16,285 bases of DNA from 66-474 sp051962095 (GTDB lineage Bacteria; Pseudomonadota; Gammaproteobacteria; Xanthomonadales; Rhodanobacteraceae): the NCBI GenBank assembly GCA_051962095.1, contig JBQCCP010000028.1:1-16285 (forward strand), written 5' to 3'. The notes beneath the pieces were generated by a model. The model had not been told where the DNA came from and ran no database searches. It saw only the letters and a list, made by a program, of their open reading frames with translations. Made by a program: the position numbers and the translations under genes. Positions 6,772-13,770 of this stretch are shown here, one piece after another; the stretch's first letter is position 1, and every line of letters starts with the position of its first letter.

Positions 6772-7941
6772 ATGAAACGTAACGGCTTGTTCGCGGTCAT
6801 CGCGCTGGCCTTGGGTACTGTTGGCGTGATGTCGGTCGCGCACGCCCAGGACACCGGTGCAGCGGCGGAAACAACGGGTAGCTTTGCGAACCCCAACTAC
6901 AGCAACTGGTACATCGTGCCGCGCATCGGCGTGGTGGTCGGTGACAGCAGCCGCCAAGTCCAGGCTGATCCGATGGGTGGTCTCGGCGTTGGTTTTTGGG
7001 TGAATCCGCATTTCACCCTGGACGTCGAAGCCACGGGCGACAATGCCGATTACAAGGATTCGTCCATCCGTGCCGGCAAGCAGTGGGAGACCCTCGGTCT
7101 CGACGTCGCGGCCCGCTACTACTTCATGGATCCGGCTTCGCAGTGGCGCCCGTACATCATGGCTGGCATCGGCATGTGGCGTCACGCCGCTGTGTCTGGC
7201 GAGCTTGCACAAGCTGGCGGCGCATATGGAAACATGGGTCCGAGCAATGGTTCCGGCTGGGGTCCGGGTGCGACGGTAGGCGTGGGCGTGCTGTACAACG
7301 TCAGCGACCGCGTCGCGCTGCGCGGCGAACTCGCGGCGCGTTATTACCGCGATACCACGTCGGCCCAGTTGGCCGGCTTGGCTGGCCCCGGCCTGCCGCA
7401 CACCTATGGTCCGAAGCAGTGGCTGGACTCCATGGCCAGCATCGCCCTGGTGTTCAACATGGGCCATCCGGCGCCGCCGCCCCCGCCGGCAGCTCCGCCG
7501 CCGCCCCCGCCGGCAGCTCCGCCGCCGCCGCCCCCGCCGCAGAACGTGGTCATCGACCTGCGTGGCGTGAACTTCAAGTTCGACCGTCCGAAGAAGGGCG
7601 AGCACGACATCGGCCCGACGCTGAAGCCGCCGGCTTCCGATTCGCTGGCGATCCTGAATCAGGCGGTCGACACCTTGAACCGCTATCCGCAGGTCAAGAT
7701 CGAAATCGACGGCTACACCGATTCGATCGGTACCGAGCAGTACAACCAGGGTCTGTCCGAGCGCCGTGCCAACATCGTCAATTCGTACCTGACGTCACAC
7801 GGCATCGACCCGAGCCGCATCACCGCGGTGAAGGGTTTCGGCGAGTCGAACCCGATCGACACCAACAAGACCGCGGCTGGCCGCCAGCGCAACCGTCGCG
7901 TCGAGTTCAAGGTCGAGCAGCCCCAGAACGGCAGCATGTAA
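6772..7941 (+). CDS. OmpA-family outer membrane protein with proline-rich hinge
   Basis: Outer-membrane protein of 389 aa linking the membrane to peptidoglycan. A signal peptide ends in SVAHA (cleavage after about residue 25). Residues about 45-230 have the alternating aromatic and polar strands of an eight-stranded beta-barrel (NWYIVPRIGVVVGD, VAARYYF, WRPYIMAGIG, YNVSDRVALRGELAARYY, ASIALVFNM at the end). A hinge of almost only Pro and Ala spans 233-256. The C-terminal OmpA domain has GYTDSIG (D317) and NQGLSERRA (R332), which align with the Asp/Arg pair that binds diaminopimelate in E. coli OmpA, and then RQRNRRVEF. ATG 6772 follows a good ribosome site (CGAGGAGA). It appears monocistronic, with its own promoter and a strong intrinsic terminator downstream. 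A barrel-forming structural porin is most likely; specific transport is not implied. Confidence 0.94.
   Translation: MKRNGLFAVIALALGTVGVMSVAHAQDTGAAAETTGSFANPNYSNWYIVPRIGVVVGDSSRQVQADPMGGLGVGFWVNPHFTLDVEATGDNADYKDSSIRAGKQWETLGLDVAARYYFMDPASQWRPYIMAGIGMWRHAAVSGELAQAGGAYGNMGPSNGSGWGPGATVGVGVLYNVSDRVALRGELAARYYRDTTSAQLAGLAGPGLPHTYGPKQWLDSMASIALVFNMGHPAPPPPPAAPPPPPPAAPPPPPPPQNVVIDLRGVNFKFDRPKKGEHDIGPTLKPPASDSLAILNQAVDTLNRYPQVKIEIDGYTDSIGTEQYNQGLSERRANIVNSYLTSHGIDPSRITAVKGFGESNPIDTNKTAAGRQRNRRVEFKVEQPQNGSM
7474..7542 (+). repeat. Imperfect tandem repeat encoding the OmpA Pro/Ala hinge
   Basis: Three consecutive units of 21, 24 and 24 nt, starting at 7474, 7495 and 7519. The first two share the core CCGCCCCCGCCGGCAGCT and differ by one inserted CCG; the third ends GCCGCAG instead. 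All length differences are multiples of three, so the reading frame is kept while hinge length can vary. Confidence 0.85.
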
Positions 7942-7993
7942 GCCGTTCGCGGAAGGACTGGCAATACATCGCCGATGCTTCCGACGTGATATG

Positions 7994-8021
7994 AAAAAGC
8001 CCGGCGTGAGCCGGGCTTTTT
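7994..8021 (+). terminator. Rho-independent terminator after ompA
   Basis: Perfect 12-bp inverted repeat: AAAAAGCCCGGC (7994-8005), loop GTGA, GCCGGGCTTTTT (8010-8021). This is a GC stem followed by a T run, with a matching A run on the 5' side, so it could also work on the opposite strand. Confidence 0.93.
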
Positions 8022-8064
8022 CTTTTCGGGCCGCCTTTTGCAAGGCGGATCAATCGTGGTTCTT

Positions 8065-8937
8065 ATGCGCAAGAATCTCGTCTCGGCGCAGTCGCCGTCG
8101 CGCAATGCGGCACCCGGCAAAATTTCAATGCCAGTGCCGCGGCATGGCCTTGCACGGGTCTTGTCACGCATGGGCGTGTGTTCGCGCGGCGAAGCGGTGC
8201 GCCGGATCGCGTCGGGTCGCCTGCGCGTCAACGGCAGCGTGGCTTGCGATCCGGAGATGCCGGTCGATCCGGCTTTCGATTGCATCGAAATGGACGGTGC
8301 GGCGCTGCGCTCGAGCGAACGTCTCTGCATCATGCTCAACAAGCCGCGCGGACTGGTGGTGAGCGCGTCGGACGAACACGGGCGCGACACCATGTATGCG
8401 CTGCTGCGCGATGCAGGGCTGCCGTGGCTCGCGCCCGTCGGAAGACTGGACAAGGCAAGCGAAGGGCTGTTGCTGATGAGCAACGACCCCGCTTGGGCGG
8501 CGCGGATCACCGAGCCTGGTCAGCACGTCTTGAAAACCTATCGCGTGCAGGTCCGTGGTGTCATCGACGACGGAAGCTTGCGGCAATTGCGTGCGGGCGT
8601 ACCCGATCGCGGCGAACATCTGTCGGCACACGCGATACACGTGATCGGTGGTGGTGCGAAAAACACCTGGCTCGAAATCGTGCTCGCCGAAGGACGCAAT
8701 CGGCAGATTCGCCGCATGCTCGCGGCCTGCGGCCATGAAGTCCTGCGACTGATCCGGGTGGCGATCGGATCGCTGCAACTGGGCGACCTCGCGAAAGGAA
8801 ACTGGCGCCGGTTGAGCGAAGCGGAAATCACGGAACTGACAGGCGGCGGGAATACCGCGGCTCCGGCGATCAAGCCGGCTGCATCACCCCGCCGATCCAG
8901 GTTTCCGTCACGCGCAGGTCGTGGTCGACCACGGTGA
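8065..8937 (+). CDS. RsuA/RluB/E/F-family rRNA pseudouridine synthase
   Basis: Isomerises a specific uridine in ribosomal RNA to pseudouridine; the target site cannot be told from sequence. From the ATG at 8065 the protein has 290 aa. An S4 RNA-binding domain lies at about 27-75 (HGLARVLSRMGVCSRGEAVRRIASGRLRVNG) and the catalytic domain follows with LNKPRGLVVS at 91-100 and GRLDKASEGLLLMSND at 126-141, where D129 is the expected catalytic Asp. NRQIRRMLAACGHEVLRLIRVAIG is the conserved C-terminal block, and a basic tail (SPRRSRFPSRAGRGRPR) follows. The start is uncertain: GTG 8056 has GGCGGA at better spacing, ATG 8128 lies just before the S4 domain, and the frame is open from a TTG at 8038. 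The last 68 bases overlap the convergent nagA. It follows the ompA terminator, so it needs its own promoter, which I could not place. Confidence 0.9.
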   Translation: MRKNLVSAQSPSRNAAPGKISMPVPRHGLARVLSRMGVCSRGEAVRRIASGRLRVNGSVACDPEMPVDPAFDCIEMDGAALRSSERLCIMLNKPRGLVVSASDEHGRDTMYALLRDAGLPWLAPVGRLDKASEGLLLMSNDPAWAARITEPGQHVLKTYRVQVRGVIDDGSLRQLRAGVPDRGEHLSAHAIHVIGGGAKNTWLEIVLAEGRNRQIRRMLAACGHEVLRLIRVAIGSLQLGDLAKGNWRRLSEAEITELTGGGNTAAPAIKPAASPRRSRFPSRAGRGRPR

Positions 8938-10012
8938 AGTCGGCGCGGTAACCAGATCTGATGCGGCCATGCGTCGCATCGAGTCCGAGGAATTCCGCAG
9001 GGTAGGTCGACGCCATCCGCACCGCTTCGTCGAGCGGTACGTCCAGCGTGTCGACCGAGTTGCGCACGGCATCGATCATGCTGAGCGCGGAACCGGCGAG
9101 CGTGCCGTTCGCGGTTTGGCAGATCCCGTCGCGCGCGACGATCGTTTCGCCGTCGAGCACGTACGACGGATCGGCCGCGCCCACCGGCGGCATCGCGTCG
9201 GTTACCAGGAAGACCTTGCCGCGCGGCTTGGCCTTCAGCGCGATGCGCAGGCTCGCGGCGGCGACGTGATGGCCGTCGACGATCACGCCGCACCATGAAT
9301 CCGGATCATCGAGGGCCGTGCCGACCACGCCGGGCGCGCGACTGGTCAACGGCGACATCGCGTTGAACAGATGGGTGAAGCCGCGCACGCCCGCGTCCAG
9401 CGCGGCGCGCACCGTCCCGTAATCCGCGTTGGTGTGTCCTGCCGCCACGATCACGCCTTCCGCGACGAGATTCCGGACGGCATCCGGCGCCACGCATTCG
9501 GGCGCCACAGTCAGCAGGGTTTTGCCGCGCCGCAGGGATTCTGCAATGCGAAGTTCGGCGGCATCCGGTGCGTGCAGATATTTTTCCGCATGCACGCCCT
9601 TGCGCTCGCGGCTGATGAAAGGACCTTCCAGGTGAATGCCGAGCACGCCCGGGACCGCCTCGGCGATCGCTGCATCGGTCGCGGCGATCGCGATGCGCAT
9701 CGTATCGACCGTGTCGCTGATCAGCGTGGGCAGGAAGCCGGTGGTGCCGAAGCGGCGATGCGCCGCGCCGATCGCGCGGATGCCGTCCACGCTGGGCTGG
9801 TCATTGAACAGCACGCCGCCGCCGCCGTTGACCTGGCAGTCGATGAAACCCGGCAGCAGCATCCGCCCGGAGAGATCGTGCCGGCGCACGTCGGCCGCAA
9901 TGCGCGTCGGCGCCGCGAGTTCGCGAATGCGGCCATCCTCCACGACCACGGCCACATCGTCCCGCCATCCCTCCGCGGAAAGCACGCGCGCATTGACCAG
10001 GGCGTCTGTCAT
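8870..10012 (-). CDS. nagA: N-acetylglucosamine-6-phosphate deacetylase
   Basis: Cytoplasmic amidohydrolase converting GlcNAc-6-phosphate to glucosamine-6-phosphate and acetate, the committed step of GlcNAc catabolism and of cell-wall amino-sugar recycling. Length 380 aa, usual for NagA. Motifs in order: LLPGFIDCQVNGGGG at 52-66, IHLEGPFISRERKGVH at 126-141 (metal-binding Glu129), AGHTNADY at 191-198 (His193), THLFNAMSPL at 213-222 (His214), DGHH at 246-249, and LVTDAMPPVG at 269-278 with the catalytic Asp272. The ATG at 10012 shares its A with the TGA of the upstream nagB-II gene (TGATG), so translation is probably coupled, and the longer open frame to 10195 lies wholly inside that gene. It is last in the nagR-nagB-II-nagA run. 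Its 3' end overlaps the convergent pseudouridine synthase by 68 bp. Confidence 0.96.
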   Translation of the reverse strand: MTDALVNARVLSAEGWRDDVAVVVEDGRIRELAAPTRIAADVRRHDLSGRMLLPGFIDCQVNGGGGVLFNDQPSVDGIRAIGAAHRRFGTTGFLPTLISDTVDTMRIAIAATDAAIAEAVPGVLGIHLEGPFISRERKGVHAEKYLHAPDAAELRIAESLRRGKTLLTVAPECVAPDAVRNLVAEGVIVAAGHTNADYGTVRAALDAGVRGFTHLFNAMSPLTSRAPGVVGTALDDPDSWCGVIVDGHHVAAASLRIALKAKPRGKVFLVTDAMPPVGAADPSYVLDGETIVARDGICQTANGTLAGSALSMIDAVRNSVDTLDVPLDEAVRMASTYPAEFLGLDATHGRIRSGYRADFTVVDHDLRVTETWIGGVMQPA

Positions 10013-11088
10013 CAGACGGTCTCGGTGATCTTGGCGAGGTGCGGCGGATGATCGGGATCGCGGCCGCGCGCGATCGCCAGCGCGTTCACCGCGTGGTAGA
10101 AGCTCTGGGTCGCCAGAATCGGCGCGCACATCGCGTGCTCCGTCGGAACGATCGGCAAGGCATTGCGGCCGGTCGCGGACGGCGCTGCGGTCCACACGTC
10201 GGCGCCGCGGCGGCGAAAATCGTCGGCTGTGGCGAGCACGCCTGCGAGCGCGTGGTCCTGTTGCGCGAACAGCAGCACGGGCAGGCGCGGTCCGACCAGT
10301 TCCATGGGGCCGTGTCGCACTTCCGCGCTGCTGAATGCTTCGGCATGCAGCGCGCAGGTTTCCTTCAATTTCAGCGCCGCCTCCTGCGCCGCGGCGAGGC
10401 CGTACCCGCGGCCCAGCACGAACAGGTCGTGCATGTCGCGCAGGCCTTCGACCAGCGGCGACCAGTCGAGCGCAAATGCACGGCGCAATTGCTCCGGAAG
10501 CTCATGCAGCGCGTCGAGCAACGATTTGTCCTGGCGCCAGTGCGCGGTGAGATGCAGCACCGCAGTCAGCGAGCCGATGAAGCTCTTGGTGGCCGCGACA
10601 CTCTTTTCCGGCCCGGCCTGCAGTGGAATCACGGTTGCCGCGAGTTCCGCCAGCGGCGAGTTCTCCGCGTTCACCAGCGCGACCACGTGGGCACCGGCGT
10701 TGCGCGCGGCTTCCGCGCTGCGCAGCAGGTCGGGGCTTGCGCCCGATTGCGAGATGACGAGATACAGCGCGCCGCGGAGTTTCAGGGGCACCGCGTAGAT
10801 CGATTCGACCGACGGCGAAGCCGACGCGGTCACGCAACCGGTTTGGGTTTCGATCACGTATTTGGCGTAAGTGGCGGCATGGTCGGAACTGCCGCGCGCG
10901 CAGGTGACCACGAAAGGCGGCGCGTGTTCGCGCAGCTTCTTCGCCAGTTCGCGCACGCCCGCATCGTTGCGCTCAAGCTGCCGGGCGACGGTGTCGGCCG
11001 CTTCGGCGGCCTCCCGGTACAACGCGGTGGATTCGGGTCGGATATCTGAAGCGTCGGGCGAAGACATGCCGGTACGTGCGTCCTTCAT
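10012..11088 (-). CDS. nagB-II: SIS-domain glucosamine-6-phosphate deaminase, NagB-II type
   Basis: Probable glucosamine-6-phosphate deaminase giving fructose-6-phosphate and ammonia. It belongs to the SIS/GlmS-isomerase-like type found in Shewanella and Xanthomonas instead of the classical NagB fold. Length 358 aa with two SIS domains and no N-terminal glutaminase domain. The first SIS domain has FVVTCARGSSDHAATYAKYV at 59-78, LVISQSGASPDLLRSAEAAR at 110-129 and KSVAATKSF at 162-170. The second has VLGRGYGLAAAQEAALKLKE at 224-243 and SAEVRHGPMELV at 254-265; the end, PPHLAKITETV, includes K353, like the C-terminal Lys of GlmS. The ATG at 11088 overlaps the nagR stop as ATGA; ATG 11067 is an alternative start. 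Position directly between nagR and nagA supports the deaminase role. An AgaS-type or other SIS aldose-ketose isomerase is the alternative. Confidence 0.88.
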   Translation of the reverse strand: MKDARTGMSSPDASDIRPESTALYREAAEAADTVARQLERNDAGVRELAKKLREHAPPFVVTCARGSSDHAATYAKYVIETQTGCVTASASPSVESIYAVPLKLRGALYLVISQSGASPDLLRSAEAARNAGAHVVALVNAENSPLAELAATVIPLQAGPEKSVAATKSFIGSLTAVLHLTAHWRQDKSLLDALHELPEQLRRAFALDWSPLVEGLRDMHDLFVLGRGYGLAAAQEAALKLKETCALHAEAFSSAEVRHGPMELVGPRLPVLLFAQQDHALAGVLATADDFRRRGADVWTAAPSATGRNALPIVPTEHAMCAPILATQSFYHAVNALAIARGRDPDHPPHLAKITETV

Positions 11089-12107
11089 TGCCGGGGCCGC
11101 GGCGGCGCGGTCGAACCACGCACCACCAGCTCGGGACTGAAGCCTTCATTCTCGACGTCGTTGCCGTGGATCTGCGCGATCAGAAGACGCGCGGCGTGTT
11201 CCGCGATCAGCTCGGTGCGCTGTCGCGAAGTCGTCAGTGAAGGCCAGGAGTGGCGCGAGAAGGGGCTGTCTTCAAAACCGGCCACGGACAGATCGTAGGG
11301 AACGTGCAGCCCGGCGGCGCGGGCGGCGGCGAGCACACCCGCGGCGATTTCATCGTTGGAACCGAAAATGGCGGTCGGCGGCTCGGCGAGGCCGAACAAG
11401 CGGCGCGCACCGCGGAAACCATCGTCGAACGAATAGTCGCCTTCCAGCACGAGTTCCTCGTCCAGCGGTACGCCGTAATCCTGCAGCGCTTTCTCGTAGC
11501 CCTTGTAGCGCTCGGGACTCGAGCGGTGCTGCTTGCCGCCCCACAGGAAGCCGATGCGCACGTGACCGAGCTGGATCAGATAGGCCGTGATCGCGTAGGC
11601 CGCGTCGCGGTCGTCCACGAACACGCAGGGAAAGCCGTCGCGCGGATCCTCGGCCGCGGAGATGATGCGTACCAGCGGGATTTCGTAGGCGGCCAGTTCG
11701 CGCAGCAGGGCCATCCGTTCGGACATCGGCGGCGCCAACACCAGCCCGGCCAGCCGCGAGCGGTGCACGAGGTCGCGCAATTCCTCGGCGAGCTTCGGCG
11801 CGCGCGAATTGCACGGATGGATCTGCAGGCCGAATCCCATTTCGCGGCAGGCCGCCAGCGCGCCCTGCTGCACCGCGATGATGTAGTACGGATTGGGGTT
11901 GTCGTACACCAGTCCGATGGCGTAGGCCTTGGCGCTGCGCAGGCTGCGCGCCGACAGGTCGGGGCGGTAACCCAGTTGTTCGATCGCCTGCATCACGCGC
12001 TGGCGCGTTTCCTCGCGGACCGAAGCCTCGCGATTGATCACGCGCGATACGGTTTTCAGCGAAACGTGGGCCTGCTTGGCGACATCCCTGATGGTGGCGG
12101 TTCCCAA
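11085..12107 (-). CDS. nagR: LacI-family transcriptional repressor of the nag cluster
   Basis: DNA-binding repressor, 340 aa, probably releasing its operators on binding an amino-sugar phosphate as proposed for NagR. The N-terminal LacI helix-turn-helix is ATIRDVAKQAHVSLKTVSRV at 4-23, followed by the hinge region YRPDLSARSLRS near 47-58. A periplasmic-binding-protein-like sensor domain follows (AIGLVYDNPNPYYI, GLVLAPPMSE, VFVDDRDAAYAITAYLIQLGH, AIFGSNDEIAAGVLAAAR, LSVAGFEDSPFSRHSWPSLTT). The start is a TTG at 12107: GAGGAG lies about 6 bases upstream and the protein then begins MGTATIRDVA exactly as LacI proteins do. No ATG or GTG is available before the HTH without running into nagP. It lies 53 bp after nagP on the same strand and overlaps nagB-II by 4 nt, so it is co-transcribed at least with the downstream genes. 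The palindromes near 13514 and 13717 are candidate operators. Confidence 0.93.
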   Translation of the reverse strand: MGTATIRDVAKQAHVSLKTVSRVINREASVREETRQRVMQAIEQLGYRPDLSARSLRSAKAYAIGLVYDNPNPYYIIAVQQGALAACREMGFGLQIHPCNSRAPKLAEELRDLVHRSRLAGLVLAPPMSERMALLRELAAYEIPLVRIISAAEDPRDGFPCVFVDDRDAAYAITAYLIQLGHVRIGFLWGGKQHRSSPERYKGYEKALQDYGVPLDEELVLEGDYSFDDGFRGARRLFGLAEPPTAIFGSNDEIAAGVLAAARAAGLHVPYDLSVAGFEDSPFSRHSWPSLTTSRQRTELIAEHAARLLIAQIHGNDVENEGFSPELVVRGSTAPPRPRQ

Positions 12108-12160
12108 TGCGGGCTCCTCAAGTCGTGGCTTCAAATCGTCGCAGTCCGGCCGTCGCGTCG

Positions 12161-13474
12161 TCAGGGCAGCGCCGTCGCGGAATCGATCACCCGCGGCTGC
12201 GCGGGTTGGCCGACGCCGTGGCCCAGCAATCCATAGAACAGGATATAGAGATAGCCGGGCACCATCACCAGCAGGAACGCCAACTGGAAATTGATGACCT
12301 CCTCGAGGTGCACGAAGATCTGCGGGATCAGCGCGCCTCCGGCGATGCCCATGATCAGCAGCGCCGAGCCGAACTCGGTGCGGTCGCCCAGCCCCTTGAT
12401 GGCCAGCGGGAAGATCGCCGGCCACATCATCGCGTTGGCGAAACCCAGCGCCGCCACGAGGCCGACGGACAGCGTGCCGTGCGTCTGCCAGGCGCCGAGC
12501 GCAAACAGCATGCCCAGGACCGCCGAGAACGCCAGGTAACGCTGCTGCGAGATGAACCGCGGCGTCAGCGCCACGCCCGCGAGGTAGCCAAGCAGCATCC
12601 CGACCATCACCCAGGACGTCAGGTGCTTCGCGGTATCCAGCGGCATGCCCGACGCCTGCCCGTAGATCACGATGCCATCGCCGACCATCACCTCGAGGCC
12701 CACGTAGATGAAAAGACACACCACGCCCAGCCACAGATGCGGAAAGCTGAAGATGCTGCGCTTGCCTGCGCGGTTGGGGTTCCCCGCACTGTTGCCGTCC
12801 GAGCGGATTTCCGGCAGCGAGGAAAACACCACCCACACCGCCAGCAGCGCCAGCACCACGGCCATGACCACGTACGGCATCACCGCCCGCGACACGAACG
12901 CGTGCTGCAGCAATGAACGGGCCTGCGGCGAGGCGGCTTCATTGATCTTCGCGGCGTAGGCCGTGGCGCCGCTCAACAGCAGCGCACCGAACACGTAGGG
13001 CGCCACGCCGCCCGCGAACTTGTTGCAGATGCCCATGATCGCGACCCGCTTGGCGCCGCTCTCGATAGGGCCGAGGATGCTGACGTAGGGATTGGACGCC
13101 GTCTGCAGCAGTGCCAGGCCCGCGCCGATCACGAACAACGCCACCAGCGCGCCCACGTAGCTGTAGCCGCCCATGAACACCGCGAACAGCACCGAACCGA
13201 TGGCCATGACCAGCAGGCCCAGCGCCATGCCTTTCTTCATGCCGGTGCGTTTCAGCACCACGGCGGAAGGCAGCGCGAGGAAGAAGTAGGACAGATAGAA
13301 CGCCATCGGGATCAGGAAGGCGCCCACATTGTCCACGTCGAACCCGACCTTGACGAACAGGATCAGCGATGAATTGAGCCAGGTGACGAAGCCGAAGATG
13401 AAAAACAGCACGCCGATGATCGTCATCGACATGAGGTAATGCGATTGCTGGCGGGGCGGAGCGTGCGGGGCCAT
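12161..13474 (-). CDS. nagP: Sugar MFS permease, NagP type (FucP/GluP family)
   Basis: Inner-membrane sugar:H+ symporter-like permease of the FucP/GluP branch of the major facilitator superfamily, 437 aa with about 12 hydrophobic segments. Family stretches include GVLFFIFGFVTWLNSSLI at about 21-38, MAFYLSYFFLALPSAVVLKRTGMKKGM in the second and third helices, LALLQTASNPYVSILGP, RVAIMGICNKFAGGVAPYVFGA, FANAMMWPAIFPLAIKGLG and ALLIMGIAGGALIPQIF. N-acetylglucosamine is the expected substrate because nagR, nagB-II and nagA follow on the same strand and NagP permeases sit in such clusters in Shewanella and Xanthomonas; sequence alone would also allow glucose, galactose or fucose. ATG 13474 is preceded by AGGA at about 8 bases. 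A long central loop with GNSAGNPNRAGKRS separates the two halves. The degenerate operator at 13514-13527 lies 40 bp upstream of the start. Confidence 0.92.
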   Translation of the reverse strand: MAPHAPPRQQSHYLMSMTIIGVLFFIFGFVTWLNSSLILFVKVGFDVDNVGAFLIPMAFYLSYFFLALPSAVVLKRTGMKKGMALGLLVMAIGSVLFAVFMGGYSYVGALVALFVIGAGLALLQTASNPYVSILGPIESGAKRVAIMGICNKFAGGVAPYVFGALLLSGATAYAAKINEAASPQARSLLQHAFVSRAVMPYVVMAVVLALLAVWVVFSSLPEIRSDGNSAGNPNRAGKRSIFSFPHLWLGVVCLFIYVGLEVMVGDGIVIYGQASGMPLDTAKHLTSWVMVGMLLGYLAGVALTPRFISQQRYLAFSAVLGMLFALGAWQTHGTLSVGLVAALGFANAMMWPAIFPLAIKGLGDRTEFGSALLIMGIAGGALIPQIFVHLEEVINFQLAFLLVMVPGYLYILFYGLLGHGVGQPAQPRVIDSATALP

Positions 13475-13503
13475 GGTTCGATCCTGTGCGCTTGAAGGGG
13501 TCG

Positions 13504-13509
13504 ATTATG
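13504..13509 (-). promoter_or_regulatory. Candidate -10 element of nagP
   Basis: Minus-strand CATAAT (5 of 6 consensus), about 30 bp before the nagP ATG and directly downstream of the degenerate operator. No good -35 is found at normal spacing; ATGACA inside the operator is only 13 bp away. The promoter is therefore tentative. Confidence 0.4.
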
Positions 13510-13513
13510 GATT

Positions 13514-13527
13514 GGCCAACGTTGTCA
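13514..13527. promoter_or_regulatory. Degenerate NagR-like operator upstream of nagP
   Basis: GGCCAACGTTGTCA matches the perfect palindrome at 13717-13730 at 12 of 14 positions, including the AACGTTGTCA core and right arm; only the left arm is degraded. It lies 5 bp upstream of the candidate nagP -10, where a LacI-type repressor would block RNA polymerase. Confidence 0.7.
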
Positions 13528-13581
13528 TGAGGATGTCTCGTGTGGAGTATCGCACGTCCCGGCCCGGAAAAAACAGGGTGC

Positions 13582-13674
13582 GGAGTTCATCATTATTGTT
13601 GTTGCGACGCAGCAAGAACAGGCTTGCCAGAACCTCGAAAATACAGGGGGCGTTGGCTCAAAACCAACAACTCC
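13582..13674 (+). other. Unexplained structured element between nagP and the kinase gene
   Basis: A 93-nt stretch bounded by GGAGTT (13582-13587) and AACTCC (13669-13674). Just inside the right end is a hairpin GTTGG-CTCAAAA-CCAAC (13652-13668), whose 5-bp stem, 7-nt loop and position next to the closing helix resemble a tRNA T-arm plus acceptor. A second hairpin, TTGTTGC-GAC-GCAGCAA, lies near 13600-13616 with one G-T pair. The 64 nt between the left acceptor-like strand and the T-arm-like hairpin is too long for a normal tRNA, and I see no D arm or anticodon arm. It could be a decayed tRNA, a small RNA, a dispersed repeat or chance. Function unknown. Confidence 0.35.
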
Positions 13675-13715
13675 TGCGACGGCCGGGGTGTACCATGTCT
13701 TTGCTGCGCCGCGGA

Positions 13716-13744
13716 TTGACAACGTTGTCATATATGACCAAACT
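13716..13744 (+). promoter_or_regulatory. Promoter of the kinase gene, overlapped by the operator
   Basis: A perfect -35 TTGACA at 13716-13721, a 17-bp spacer and a weak -10 CAAACT at 13739-13744. Initiation near 13751 would leave a leader of about 20 nt before the ATG at 13771. The -35 lies inside the NagR-like palindrome, so repression by occlusion is expected. Confidence 0.6.
13717..13730. promoter_or_regulatory. Perfect palindromic NagR-type operator
   Basis: TGACAACGTTGTCA is a perfect 14-bp inverted repeat with a central CG, typical of LacI-family operators. It agrees with the NagR boxes I recall from Shewanella and Xanthomonas nag genes. It overlaps the -35 and spacer of the kinase promoter. 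NagR, encoded on the divergent strand, is the obvious candidate binder. Confidence 0.82.
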
Positions 13745-13770
13745 GGCGCCGGTTCCCGCCCGAGAGCAGG

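Noticed and set aside
13582..13674. Calling the divergent-region element a functional tRNA gene
   Set aside because: No D arm or anticodon arm could be folded, the interior is too long, the first acceptor pair mismatches and no CCA follows. It is kept only as an unexplained element.
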